64,000 nt of DNA from positions 64,415,001 to 64,479,000 of the forward strand of contig OY856411.1 in NCBI GenBank assembly GCA_963693085.1. Reading direction: 5' to 3'. The notes beneath the pieces are model-generated. The model saw nothing but the letters and a program-made list of their open reading frames with translations. It was not told where the DNA came from and searched no databases. The stretch is from Alisma plantago-aquatica. Taxonomy: Eukaryota; Streptophyta; Magnoliopsida; Alismatales; Alismataceae. Positions within the stretch are counted from its first letter, which is position 1; the number at the start of each line of letters is the position of its first letter. The translations under genes and the position numbers were made by a program. Shown piece by piece: positions 11,059 through 24,110 of this stretch.

Positions 11059-14000
11059 TGTAAGGATTGGGACCCAAAGGGGTTCATCTCCCTACAAAAA
11101 TTTGAAGAATAAAACATCAATTCCAAACACACTCAAAAGGTATGTTGGAATAGGTGTAGAATTTGAGCTTTCAAATAATGTTATACAAATGACCCAAGTC
11201 TATACTAACGGAATAAAAGTAATGACTATAATCAACTTTTCAAAAGTACATTATAATCTCCCATATAGGGTTTACATGGATATTATATCATAAGGATCTA
11301 GTGCAGGGAAATCTAAACCATATCAAGATTGTCTCCAAGAGTTATCTCCTTAAGCAAGCCCATGTCTTCATGCCATTTCATCTTATTCCTTCACCTAGGG
11401 TTGGAAGCAAACCCCATCAAAAAGAGAAAAATAGATGACATCAGCAAAGGCTGGTATGTGCATACTAAAATATGGTTGAGCAATTTTATGGATTAAAGGA
11501 TGTCAAAATAAAAGGCTTCCCATAGAAAAGTAAAGGACTACCCAATCAAACATAAAAGAAAATTGATTGCAAATAAGAGATAGCAAAATGAATTACTTGC
11601 CATAAATAAACAACAAAGTTGTGCCACATAAGCACATGTAAAACTTGGGCACAAAATCCATCACAATAACAATAATATGCATGCATGTGAAATAAGCATA
11701 GCACTAGAACAATATAAAGACAATGGCGGCCAAGCCTCATAAACTTAAAATCAAATTAATAATGGCATATAACCACATATAAAATGTGTGGGCCAAACCT
11801 CATAAACTTGAAACTCGGGTACATGGCACATAACCTCCATCTAAAAAAATATAATAAGGGCACATAACCCAATAACCAATGCAATTACACTACTCTAGGG
11901 CTACTGAATCACATAACATGCTTAATGTAGAGGCAAGTAGAAAGTATAGTAAGATTTTAAAAAGTAGTCACCACAAAAGTGACCAACATATGCATCTACC
12001 TCACAAGTGGGAAAAAGACATCATATGTCATCATATAGAGTTATGTCATGAATAAAGCAAAAGAAAATACAAAGAAAATGCCCAATTATGATCATAAGAT
12101 ATGTACCAAATATTTTCACATGAAGCATATTTTCCAAAACAACAAGATATTGTGTACGATAATGTCCATAGGACCAAGAGAAAGATGAAAATAGGTTATT
12201 GCTCAAAAGGAATAATAAGGGAAGGAAACATACCTTAAACCTGAGACCTAGAGACATTCTTCACCAATCTAGTTGTTTCCAAGATCAACTTTGCCTAATT
12301 ACAAATTATCCACGTGTATTACGTTTTGAGATTCATATAAATGTAATGAAACCCTAATTCTAGACCTTTCTAGAAAAATTCTCAAAGCCTACACCAAATG
12401 ATTCCTTATGTTTTTTGATCAAGAAAACATATTTATTTATTATATAAGATGTATTAGTTATAATTTTAGGGATTTTCATATTAATTAATTAGACCCTCAA
12501 AGATCCAACATCTAAAACATGGAAAAAAGTCTTTAGAACTATTTTTATTAGAAATAACACATTTTTCCAATTCTAAAACATATTCTTACTTAATTTTTGG
12601 ACAACCAAAGTGAAAGATATGATTGTTATAAGATCGACCAATCAGATAATTTGGAAAAGCCAACTAATCAATATATGCGAGAGAGAGAGAGGAAGAGAGT
12701 GGCTGAGCCCTACTGACTTGGCCCAATTGGAGGCGGTCACGTCAGTACATTAGCGGCTAGGTCAATGTCCAAAGAGGTATGTGTGAATCAAAGGAAACAA
12801 GGGCGAAAGTAAAATACTTCCTTTGGCGAGAAAATGCAAGGAAAGAGGAAATCAAAGGGTAGAATAAGGATTAATCAAGCATGATTCATCCCCAAGCTCC
12901 GTCACATCATGGCGGATGAGAAGTAACTGTTAGCATACATAGAAAAGGGAGAATCCACGGGAAAGTACCAAACGATGAACTAAATCCATAGAGTCGAAGA
13001 ACGATGGACCGAAAACTCACCCTTGGTTTCAATTTGATGTTCAGAGATACTTATATGCAAAGGATCTCTGGTCAAATCGATGTGAAAGATTGATTGAGTG
13101 AGATCATCTGAAGGTTAGGGTACTAGTATATATAGGTGAGGATATGTGAAATAACAAGGAGGGTAGTTGCCACAAAGTTGTGTTGTCCATAATTTGGATA
13201 AATCCTAGATTTTTGATGAAATCACACAAATATTTTATCACTAGATGCGGAATCTAATTTGAAACATGTGGGTGAACTAATCGTGAAGTTTCATTGAGTA
13301 TTGATCAAGAAAATCAAATATGAAAATACCACTATCGTGACTGCACTATTCGTGGATGTGAGAGGTTGATGATGCACAGTTTCCATTGGATCAATGATCC
13401 AATGGATCAAATTGCACATGCTAAATCAAATAAATTGTGACATTTAAATGTTTTCAAATCTGATTCGAATAAAGTGTGAATGCAATTTATTTCCTATATT
13501 ATCTCTCCTCCATGGACGGTGTAAATCAACTAAAAAATAAATGAAATTTGACACCCAACCTAATTAGGATATGAGAAATGGCATTAGTTTTTCATTTAGG
13601 AGATTCTAAGTATATTATTTAATTATTTTAATATAATTTATATTTTCTCTTTCTTATAACATTAGAGACTTCTAGAATTATCCAATTTTGATGAAACTTC
13701 ACCCTCAAGCAAAATAAACCATATGGAACACAAATTTACCATTAATTTTATCCTTTTGATTTATTTTGTGCATTATTAAATATTTTATACTTTGTCTCTC
13801 CTAATCTACACATGACCATTAAAGATTTTCCAAATTACATGAAATTTCAGCAAAAGGCTATTTTTAATGTGTAGATTACGAATCTAAAATTATTTTCCTC
13901 TTTTTTAGTCATTTAATATTTTTGGTTTTATTTTGGGGAAAAATCATATCTTCATTTCCAAATTGAATTAAATTAATTATTAGTATACAAATAATGTGAA

Positions 14001-14456
14001 ACTTGACTCCCAAGGTAATTGGGACCCAAGAAATCTAAATTTCACATTGGATTTCACTTTTGAGATCTCTTTCTATGAATTAACATTTTTGTCTTGACAT
14101 CTTTGTATTTATTTCACCATCCGTAATATTTATTTAATTGTATCACATTACCTTCACTCTTATTCCTAAAAGGGATGTATTTCATTATTACATACAAGAC
14201 TTTATATGTATTTTTGTTTTATCTCATTAAGGTATTAACCCATATTTATTTGAATATTGTAACATTATTCTCTATTATGGACATTTTAGTTCTTATATGC
14301 ATATTAGTTTTAACATCATACTTTGATCAACATTATCACATGTGACACATTTTATTGGTCTAGATATTAATCATGAGTTCTCTAGGCCCAAAGAACTCAG
14401 ATCTCTAACCACTTAACCTTGGAATAGGATAAAGTTCTAGGATTCGATATGTTACA
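11059..14456 (-). repeat. Element B, 3' LTR (- strand)
   Basis: It begins TGTAAGGATTGGG and ends GATATGTTACA on the + strand, that is TGTAAC...TTACA on the element strand. It aligns with 15211-18456 over most of its length: shared blocks include AAACACACTCAAAAGGTAT, GTGACCAACATA, ACATTTTTCCAATTC and TGACTCCCAAGGTAATTGGG. A candidate promoter CCTATATATAC (element strand) lies at 13126-13136. The segment equivalent to about 13300-13840 is missing from the other LTR. Its left edge cuts the element A LTR. Confidence 0.85.
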
Positions 14457-15210
14457 ACATACCACCCATTAAAGGGGATTTCATCCTCAAAATATAAACG
14501 TCCATTTTTGCAAAAAAACTATTTACCACCCATTGAAAGGTTTTACATAATAACTCAAACTAAACATTATCAAGGTACTATGGTTAGTTATGCATATTTT
14601 AGTTGTGAATATTTTAGAGGTTTATATTTTTCATGTATGTGTTTCTAACCTAACAACCCCACATGAAAAATTCAAAAGTCATAGGGTATAAAGGAAGTCT
14701 ACTACACCTGTATATTATACCTCATATTCCTAGTCATTTATTTACAAACAAAACTAGGGTAAAGATTCTATTCCAACTAATTCTAGGGTTTCTCCACATC
14801 ACATATCTCTTCATCGTGACTTAGTTCAAGAAAACAACAACAAATTAGAGACAATTTTGTACATATAGTAGTATAAATAAAATAATTTTTGGTGAAGAAA
14901 TCTATTCAACATGTAATAGAATATAGATCCAAAATCAATTACAGAGCCCAAGTCACAATTTATCCATAACAAGACCTCCTTATCCTACTACTTCCTCATA
15001 ACCTAATTTTCATCCTCAAATAAAACCTCATAACCTCATAAATGTCACAATTAACCTATATGGTAGGGTAAGATTGCCTCATGATAAAATTAGGTCAAAT
15101 CTAGGACAATTATGTTACTTTAACAGGAAGTTATGTAAGGTAAGGGTTCTAATTAGGGAGACAAAATTGAAATAGTCAGATTCTAACTACCACGGGCTCT
15201 AATACCATGT
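14457..15210 (-). mobile_element. Element B interior (754 bp, no genes)
   Basis: The interior between the two LTRs holds only a primer site (15196-15207), a leader and a 3' tail. Next to the 3' LTR the element strand reads TTGAGGATGAAATCCCC..., the remnant of the xFEDEI-type tail that ends pol in plant chromoviruses. No gag, protease, RT or integrase is present and no long frame is open. Element D has an interior of nearly the same size and layout (776 bp), so this is a shared design and not a private deletion. Without its own enzymes it would have needed a helper element. Confidence 0.75.
15196..15207 (-). other. Primer-binding site of element B
   Basis: The + strand shows GCTCTAATACCA, the complement of TGGTATTAGAGC, one change from the tRNA-Met-type site TGGTATCAGAGC. 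It lies 3 nt inside the 5' LTR and fixes the - orientation of the element. Confidence 0.8.
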
Positions 15211-18200
15211 TGTAAGGAGTGTGACCAAGAGGAGATCCTATACCTACTAAAATTTGAAGAATAAAACAACCATTCCAAACACACTCAAAAGGTATCCTGG
15301 AACAGGTGTAAAAGTTTCAAATTTCAAATAATGGTATACAAAAGTCCCAAGGGTATAGAAGTAAAATAAAAGTAATGACTACAATCAATTTTTCTAAAGT
15401 ACATTATAATCTCCCACATAGGGTTTACATGGATATTACATCATAAGGATCTATTAGAGGGGAATCTAAACCATATCAAGATTATCTCCAAGCTTTATCT
15501 CCTTAAGCTAGTCCATGTCTTCATGCCACGTCATCCGAGTCCTTCACCTAGGGATGGAGGCATACCCCAAAAAAAAAAGAAAAAGAGATGACATCAACAA
15601 AGGCTGGTATGTGCATACTTAAATAAGGTTGAGCAACTTTACAGATTAAAGACTGTCAAAATAAAAGGCTTCCCATAGAAAAGTAAAGGACTACACACAT
15701 GCATAAAATAAATACATTGCAAATAAGAGATAGAAAAAAGAATTACTTACAATAAATAAACAATAAAGTTGTGCCACATAAGAACATATATAATTGGGAA
15801 CAAAACCCATAACAATAATAATAGCATGCATGCACGGGAAATAAACATATAACTAGAATAATATAAACACAATCACAGTCAAGCTGCATAAATTTGAAAC
15901 CGGATAGATAATGATACATAATGAAACTCCCCAATATATAAAATATGTGGGCCAAGCCTCATAAACCAGGTGTGTGGGTACATAACCTCCATCCCAAAAA
16001 TATAATAAGGGCACATAGCCCAATAACCAATGAAATTACACTACTCTGGCTACTGAGTCACATAACATTCCTAAGGTAGAGGCAAGTAGAAAGTATAGTC
16101 ATATTTTACAAAGTAGTCACCACAAAAGTGACCAACATATACATCCACCTCACAAGTGGGCAAAGGACATCATATTTCATCATATAGAGTTCCATCATGA
16201 ACAAAGTATAAGAAAATTCCAAGAGAATGTCCAATTATGATCACATGATCAGAACCAAATAAAGTACTTCAGATGAAGCAAATTATCTAAAAGAACAATA
16301 TATTGTGTGGGCTAATGTCCATAGGACCAAGAGAAAGATGAAAATAAAGTATTGTTCAAAAGGAATATTAAGAGATGCAAGCATACCTCAAACCTGAGTC
16401 CTAGAAACATTCTTCACCAATCTAGTTGTTCCTAAGATCAACTTTGCCTAATTACAAATTATTCACATGATTTAGGGTTTGAGATTTATATAAATGTAAT
16501 GAAGCCTAATTCTATACCTTTTTTGCAAAACTCAAATTTTGGACTAAAAACCTAGAAAAAAATAATTCCTTAAGTTTTTGTGATTAAGAAAACACATTTA
16601 TTTATAAAATTTGGAGTTAAGATGAACTAGTTACCAATTTTAAGACCTCTTATATTAATTAATTAGATCCTCAAAGATGTCCGACCATAGTTTCTCGGGT
16701 GGTATGAGATTGTAAGTCCAAATGAAGGACCCAATTTTGAACCTCACCAAAGGGATTGTGTGAAAGGCAATTCATGCTGATTTGATATGAAAGCAGGGTG
16801 ACCAAACCACACCCTCTCATGCCTCGAGAGTTTACCATGTCAGGATCGCCCGAGATGGGTTCTCTCGGTCACCAAAAAGAAATAAGATCCTCAAAGGTCC
16901 ATCACTACACACATGGAAATCAGTCTTTGGAACTATTTTTATTAAAAAGAACACATTTTTCCAATTCCAAAACATATTTTTACTTAATTTTTGGACAACC
17001 AAAAAGAAAGATATGATTTTTATAAGATCGACCAATTAGAAAATTCAAAAAATCTAAATAATCAATATATGCGAGAGAGAGAGAGAGAGAAACAAAGAGA
17101 GGGGGCGAGCCCTTCTTACATAGCCCAATAGGAGGTGGTCATGTCAGCGTGTCAGCAGGTAGGTCAATGGCCAACGAGGTCCATGTGAATCAAAGGAAAC
17201 AAGGGTGAAAGGACAATACCACCCCTAGGGAGAAAATGCAAGGAAAGAGGAAACTGAAAGGTAGAATAGGGATTAATTTAGGAGGATTCATCCCTAAGCA
17301 CAGTTGTGCCATGGCTGATGAGAAGAAACTATTTTTCATGCATTGGAAAGGGTGAATCCACAGGAAAGCTAAATGATGAACTGAAGCCATGGAGACGAAG
17401 AACGATGGATCGAAAATTCACCCTTGGTTTCAATTTGATGGTCAGAGATATCGAGATGAAATGAAAACCTCCACTAGCCATGAACCGAATTCTAGATGAT
17501 GATGGTTGTGCAAATGATCTCTGGTCAAATTTATGTGAGAGAATGATCGAGTGAGACCGTTTGAAGGTTAGCTACCAGTATATATTGGTGAGGATGTATG
17601 AAACAACGAGGAGGGTAGTGGCCATGGAGATGTGTTGCCCAAGATTTGGGTAAATCTTAGATCTCAATGAACTTCCACAAATAATGGATCAATAGATGTA
17701 GAATCTAATTTGAAACATGTGGGTGAAGATATCATGAAGTTTCATTGTGTATTGATTGAGAAAATTCACCTAAAGGCTATTTTTAATGCGTAGATTAAAA
17801 ATCCAAAATTATTGTCCACTTTTGGAGTCATTTATTATTTTACTTGTTATTTTGTGGAAAAAATCATATCTTCCTTTCCAAATTGAATTAAATAAATTAT
17901 TATCACGTAAATAATGTGAAACCTGACTCCCAAGGTAATTGGGACCCATGGAATCTGAATTTCACATTGGATTTCACTTTTGGGATCTCTTTCTATGAAT
18001 TAACATTTTTGGATTGACATCTTTGTATTTATTTCATCATCTTTATTATTTATTTAATTGTGTGACATTACCTTCACTCTTACACCCAAAAGGGTTGTAT
18101 TTCAATATTATGCACGAGAATTTATATGTATTTATGTTTTATCTCATTAAGGTAATAATTCCAAATTTGTTTGAATATTGTAACATTATTCTCTATTATG

Positions 18201-18456
18201 GACATTTTAGTTCTTATATGCATATTATTTTTAACATCATACTTTGATCAACATTAACACATGTGACACATTTTATTGGTTTAAAGATTAATTGTGAGAG
18301 TATTAGGTCATATTTGTTTATATGTCTACATGTTAAGGTTTCAATTAAACTAATAATGTGTATATCTCTATCCTTCTTTGGCTAGCCCCAAAGAACTAAG
18401 GTCTCTAACCTCTAAACCTTGGAATAGGATAAAGTTCTAGGACTCACTATGCTACA
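15211..18456 (-). repeat. Element B, 5' LTR (- strand)
   Basis: This is the partner of 11059-14456. It starts TGTAAGGAGTG and ends CACTATGCTACA on the + strand. It differs from its partner by a 208-bp SINE-like insertion (16677-16884), loss of about 540 bp near 17765, and many substitutions. Flanks are ACTAT on the left of the element and CATAT on the right, so no clean target duplication remains. Confidence 0.85.
16677..16884 (+). mobile_element. SINE-like insertion in the element B 5' LTR
   Basis: The 12-bp sequence AGATCCTCAAAG stands at 16665-16676 and again at 16885-16896. The other LTR has the site once and empty (near 12493). The inserted 208 bp end in an A-rich stretch, CACCAAAAAGAAATA, on the + strand. 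A 12-bp duplication plus an A-rich tail and small size fit a SINE or another short target-primed insertion. Clear pol III A and B boxes could not be identified, so the class is provisional. It contains a small stem built from CCCGAGA and TCTCGG. Confidence 0.7.
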
Positions 18457-20226
18457 CATATCACTGGTTTGTCTTAGATACAAAGGAGACATCACCAAAT
18501 TGAGATACAAACATATTGTTATTCCATAACATATAACATACTACATATAACCATACCATTGACTATATTTAGCCCCAAATTTGTTTTATAGAAATCAGGG
18601 CATGCCAATTCCAATTGTCCATGTTTTGACTAATATATGGTTCCGAACATATTTTACCATTAACAAATTGTCTTATAATTAACCCATTTTACTATCTCCC
18701 CAATGACCCTAGGAGATATGTATACAAACTTAGGGATCTACAATTAAGCTACAATGTATACTATCTCCCCAATAACCCATCATTCTTTTATGACCGCATC
18801 AATAAAGTTACATAGTTTTAATGACAAAAGGATTGCAAAGTTAATCAAGGCATTTATAGAACATAAAATCAATAATATCATAACACTCCAACTTATAAAT
18901 ATAGTGCACTATAACGTCTCTCGCCACATCAAGCTCTTTCTTTGAGAACCAAAAACCATAAAGATCTAAATGCATACAAGACCATGCCAAGGTTCAATCC
19001 TATGGAGGATATCACACTGAACATCAGAAGGCTACTCATGCTTGTGAGTAATAACAATACAAAACTTGAAGATATAATGAAGGACAAATCATTCCAACAT
19101 AGTCATTATGTATTCACATAAGTTTGGTAGTATAGAAGCTTGGAAAAAGCCTTAAAATATTATAGTAGGATTCCAAAAAAATGGAATAATATGTAGTTCA
19201 TATATCATTAATTGGGGAAAAGTTGACCCATAAAGGTACGTTGTTTAAGTTCATTTTACAACATATACCAAATCTATATAAAATGCATGATGAACTATAA
19301 TGTTACTAGCATGACAAAGATACTTCTAAAGTCTAAATAGAGCATGCAAGTTTGAATTCTCTTTGTACTGGGATAGAATGTTAGAAGATTTCACCTTTTA
19401 GTATATAAAAGAGATTAGTGAAAAGAAAATGATTTTCATGTATAATTTAGGTTCTAAATGTACCATGATTAATATCACTTGACTTAAAACCAATGGAAAT
19501 GAGTCTGTTGGAAGAAGACATTTGGATACCCTTGAGCTTCACTCTTTCAAAACTAAAATGATTCCACCTCAAGCAAGCTGCAATTTTCCAAAGAAAATAC
19601 CTTTTCTCTCTTAAAGCTTTCCACAATACTACATTTATTATCTAAGTGAAACTAGAGTAGAGGAAGAAGAGGGAAAAAAGTTGTAAGACTACTTTAGTTG
19701 GAACCCTAAAAGAAAAACCATCAAGAACATGAATCAAAGAAAGAGATGATGAATATCCAAGATCAAGGAGGGAAGGATCCTCACATACATGGATAAAGCT
19801 CTAAAAGATGCAAGGAAGAACTTTGATCTAATGGGAAAAGAGAGAGAGGCAAACATCAACATTGGTGGATGTTGATGAGGGCAGGCTTTTCACTGATTGA
19901 CATCAACTAACAATGTCTCTTTGTGGTCTGCCTCTTCAACAACAACTTGTGAAACTAACAAGATAAAGGAGGAGAAAGGTGGGGGTATTTATAGCCTCAA
20001 AGGAGAGAGAAAGGTGGTCAAAGTTTATGGGTCATAAACATATACACTCATAGCTTCATCAGTCACCGAATTCATCAAAGGATGACTCTGATGTCCTATT
20101 TGTAGACAGTGACATATATTCATCACTTGCAAAGTGGGTTAGGTCCTCATCGATTCTCAAACACCTCATATCCATTGATGGATATCATTGACCCCTTCCA
20201 TTGGTCCAAGCACACTCAAGTCTCAT
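18457..20226. other. Unassigned AT-rich DNA with one LTR-promoter-like stretch
   Basis: No gene or second repeat copy was recognised. On the - strand, GGCTATAAATACCCCC near 19983-19998 looks like a TATA box, so part of this could be a further LTR, but no partner LTR is in the window. Confidence 0.3.
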
Positions 20227-21935
20227 TGATAGGTTCTCTCGCACCCTGCCCAGAAAGGGATGAAAAATAGAGATTTTTGGAGAATAAATCTCTACCATTT
20301 TAGGCAGTGAAACATACCATAAAACAAGTGTAGGAGTTGCGATTGAATTTTGTACAAAAAACAATGAAAAAATTAGATCATGAGAGCCAAGGTGTAAACT
20401 AAGCCATTATCCATGTTGGATAAGAAAATAGAAAATAAAAACAAAACTAGAGATCAGATGTAGTGATCTAGTTACGAGTGGGGAAGGATTAGCACCTCCA
20501 TCTTTCCCAGTAAACATGTATCAAAACACTATCAGTTGTGAGGAAATTCAGAAATTCATGATGGTTAAATTAAAGCAAACATCAAAACATAAAAATAAAA
20601 GTAATTTTTATTGTAGGTAAGCTTTTGAGCCTAAATATGTTCGTGGCCTTCCCGTCATGGCCCCAAAAGTCCTTAGTTTTAGGTGTGTTATGGTCATGAT
20701 CACCCGAGAACCTCCCACAGTGGAGATCCATCATTGATATCTGGGACTGATACATAGGATGTTAGAGGATGATTAACATAGGTGCACTTACAGAATTAGA
20801 TCTGATCTTTAAGGAGTAGTAGAAAAAAACAACTATAAGTGTGATAGAGTTGTTATAGAGCCTTAGAGCCCTAGAGGACTGTCGCGGTGGTTCTATGGCT
20901 GAGGAACCTGGCTTGGTTCTTTGGGTGAGAGAAAGAAAGGTTTCTGAGGATGAGTTTGGGATTCTCTATGGCATAGGTTGGTAACCACAAATCCTCCACC
21001 AGGCTTGATGTACTCCTAAAAAAGACATGGCTTGTTCACCACCACTTGGATGACGATCTTCTATGTTTGGTGTTCTTTCTTCTTTTCATTTTATTTTTTA
21101 TCCTTTCTTCTTCACTTTATTCATGAACGATAAATTAGATGCAATAGTAGATCAGGTCAGGTGGAAAAGTATAGATCAGATAGAAACATATAGGATATTC
21201 AATAGTTAGGTACATAAATTGAACAAGTTTACATTCTACAACTATAGAAAAGCATGTGGCGTCATAAGAAGCATCTTCTAACATAGGCAACACAAAAGAA
21301 AGAGAGAGGTAGTCATTACTTTGGCTTTAGGAGAGACGAGAGGGGCTAGGAAGACTTTAGGTATGGGGTCTATTTATAGTATAGGTATAGGGTTCGAGAT
21401 TGTGGGCAAAACCTTTGGAAAGAGGAAGTGGATCATGTTGATGCAAAATGTAGGGAATGCAGATTGAGGAGGTCTACCATGTGGAACTTGGCAGATGGCT
21501 TTGATCCTCCCGGTATCCATGCATGAAAAAAAAGATATATCATTTTCCTAATAATTTTAGGAATATTCTGGTGAAAATTGGAGAAAACTTACATAGAAAG
21601 ATAAGTGAGATATATCTCTCAGATTTTTCCAAAAAAATAGTTAAAAAGAGAAAATATTTTATTTTAGATAACTAAATTGGGACATTTGTAAAAGTACCCT
21701 ATTTAAGGCAAGATTGAAGAACAATCACACTTTCTGTCTAAAAAAGGTTTATTTGCATAAGAGTCCAAATTTGGTGAAAGTACATGAAAATGGGTTATCT
21801 TAAATAGCTAAAAAATATAGAAAATTCTTAGAAAAAAGGTATATGTGGAAATTAGGTAGGTTGTGGAATGGATCCCACATTAGGTAGAGGGTCAACATTA
21901 GTTTCTACTGAGTGAGAAAAAATAGGGTGTCAACA
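20227..21935 (-). repeat. Element C (gypsy-type), 3' LTR on the - strand
   Basis: On the - strand a purine-rich tract GAGAGGGGAAAAC at about 21936-21950 is followed by TGTTGACACCCTATT, a usual gypsy LTR start. A canonical TATA box (CTATAAATAG, element strand) is at 21370-21379. The left edge near 20227 is a guess from a TG start on the + strand. No partner LTR or primer site was found to the right, so only one end of this element can be supported. Confidence 0.6.
21370..21379 (-). promoter_or_regulatory. TATA box in the element C LTR
   Basis: CTATAAATAG on the - strand matches the plant TATA consensus and lies about 560 bp into the LTR, followed by a pyrimidine-rich leader. Confidence 0.55.
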
Positions 21936-22975
21936 GTTTTCCCCTCTCAAGGAAAGGTTCGACAGAAGAGTGAGAACCACATAATTACCCATTTTTGGTC
22001 ATGAAAGGCCAAAAATCTCAGACTTGTCAAGGATATTATTACAAACCTTGTGAGGAATGGAAATAGAATGTGATATCTCTTCCTTCTAAGGTTAAATGAG
22101 TGAGGTAAAGGTTCAAAAGAAATTATTTATCTAAAATTAGGGCGGCCTATGACTTAGGCAATTTCCTATATCTGACCAGTCATTCAATCCCCTATAATTT
22201 TGGTGAGTGTCTCCCATCATACCTTCAATTACGAAACTAGCATATGTCTGATTCTCCCACTAACTCATGTCTTAGTGAGAAAAAGGTGAATATGAAAAAG
22301 TGAATGTAGGCGTGGTTTAACACCAAGACATTAAGATCCAAAGTCTTTTCTTGTTGAAATAGTGGCAACTTCTCTACCTAAAAAATAATTTTGGAGAAAA
22401 AAAAGTTTTCATACTTCTCCTACACATTTATATTTTTTCCTTTGAGTGGTCCAATTGAGAGTCAAGAATAGAACTCAAATGACACAATATGAAGAGTTTC
22501 CTGTCAGAATAGAGCTTGGGTCGTCCAGATTGGTGACTGCATTTTAGACAAGCTTTTTGATGTAAGCTGACCTTTCTAACTAGTGACTGTATCAGTTAGA
22601 TGTATGATTGATTAAGGCATCCGACACCAGATTTAGATTGGACATTCATACTATCATCTACTAAAAGGTAGACTCCACCACATGCTCCCTTACTGGTTCA
22701 TCTTATATCCTCTAAAGTAGTAGTGCTCCTCAACTTTCTAGGTCCCATTCGTGGAATTTTGTGATTTGATCCATAGATCAAGTTCATGAGGGAGTGTTGG
22801 AAATTCAATTAAATTATAAGCCGTGATTCATGATTTTCAAAATATGTGTGCATGAAAGCAAGTTGGTAACCCTGGTTGTGATTCAAGATTTGTCAAAGTT
22901 TGCATTGAAAGGCAATCTGGATTCCAATCATAAGTCATGAGTAAGGACCCCAAAATAAAAGAAAAAAAGTAGTAG

Positions 22976-24090
22976 GGGCCTATTTAGGATGAGGATCATG
23001 GTGTAATTTAAGGTCTTGGTCTAGGACCCACATGAATTTTCAAATAGATGCATGATTTGGTTTAGTTTAAGTTTGTAAGCTAGAACCCTGAAGAGATTTT
23101 GGAATCAATGTGTAATTTGGTTCAATTTAAGGTCGTGAGCCATGACCCCAAAGATATTTTGGACGTGAACTCATGATTTTGTTCAACATGAGGTCATGAT
23201 TTGGGGTGAACATAGTTCGATTTTGTTCGCTTTACTACTAAAACTTCAAAATGAACCATATATATTGGTTTTTGAATTTTTCAAGCAGAACCAAATCATT
23301 AACTAGTCCAAAACTATACCCTACTGAACATTTGATTTGTTGTTTGGTTCGAAATAGTTTTTTTTTCAAACTATTACATAAGAAAATAAAATATTTATAC
23401 TATGTTTTCATTGAGAAATAATCATTTTCATCATCTTGATAAATATATTTAACATGATAAACAAACTTCATATAAGAAAAAAAATTATTTTGCAATAGGA
23501 AATATAAAAATATAATATACAAATTATAAGTAAATAATGTCTAATTGACCTCAAATAAGTATGTCTTATTCCACATATTATACTATTTTTTAATCTTTAT
23601 TTTGATTTACTTAGCATTTGTTTACACATTATCATATATAACTTATTAAACATTATAAAATATAGTTTACATACACATTTTTCACAATATCGGTATATAT
23701 TTAAATTATATATATACACATACATACACAAATATACATATATATATATATATATATATTTGTTTGGTTTGGTTAAAGTGCACCCTCAAACTAAACCAAA
23801 ACATTGACTAATGGTTTGAAAAATTTTGGAACCAAACCAAACCATTCACCCCCAAAAAATCGAGATGAACTGGTCAATTCAGTCTTGTTTGGTTGATTTT
23901 AATGATTTGGTTTGGTTTTGTGTCCAACCATAGTCGTTATCTAGGACCATGAAGAGATTTTGAAAATTGATGATATTTTCTATTTTGGTCCCATTTTAGG
24001 TCATAGTTTAGGATCCAGAAGAGATTTTTGAAAATTGATGGGATTTATGATTTTGATCTAGTTTTACGCCATAGTCCAAGATGGTGGTGA
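22976..24090. repeat. Degenerate minisatellite, unit about 60-70 bp, interrupted
   Basis: The unit contains AGGTC(G/A)T, then a variant of TTTAGGACCC, GAAGAGATTTTGGAA, ATTGATG and ATTTGGTTCA. At least three units precede 23203 and two follow 23930, so an insertion split the array. The units are strongly diverged. Confidence 0.6.
23203..23930. mobile_element. Inverted-repeat element (hAT/MITE-like) inside the minisatellite
   Basis: The left end TTGGGGTGAACATAG...AATTTTTCAAGC and the reverse complement of the right side, TTGGGGGTGAATGGTTTGG...AAATTTTTCAAACC, line up as imperfect inverted repeats rich in GGTTTGGTT. The core is AT-rich and includes an AT microsatellite near 23737-23760. It codes for nothing visible. 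The exact ends, target duplication and superfamily are not certain. Confidence 0.5.
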
Positions 24091-24110
24091 TCATATGTAG
24101 ATTTGGTTCC

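Larger units (their letters stand above)
21936..24110 (-). other. Element C region next to the 3' LTR, non-coding
   Basis: There is no open frame of note. It begins with the purine-rich tract of element C and contains the degenerate minisatellite (about 22976-24090) and the inverted-repeat element at 23203-23930. Long untranslated tracts with tandem repeats between pol and the 3' LTR are known in the Tat/Ogre lineage of plant gypsy elements. Linking element C to that lineage is an inference. Confidence 0.4.

Noticed and set aside
11054..18461. Five-bp target duplication for element B (ACTAT and CATAT)
   Set aside because: Only three of five positions agree, and the element A LTR does not continue to the right of element B.
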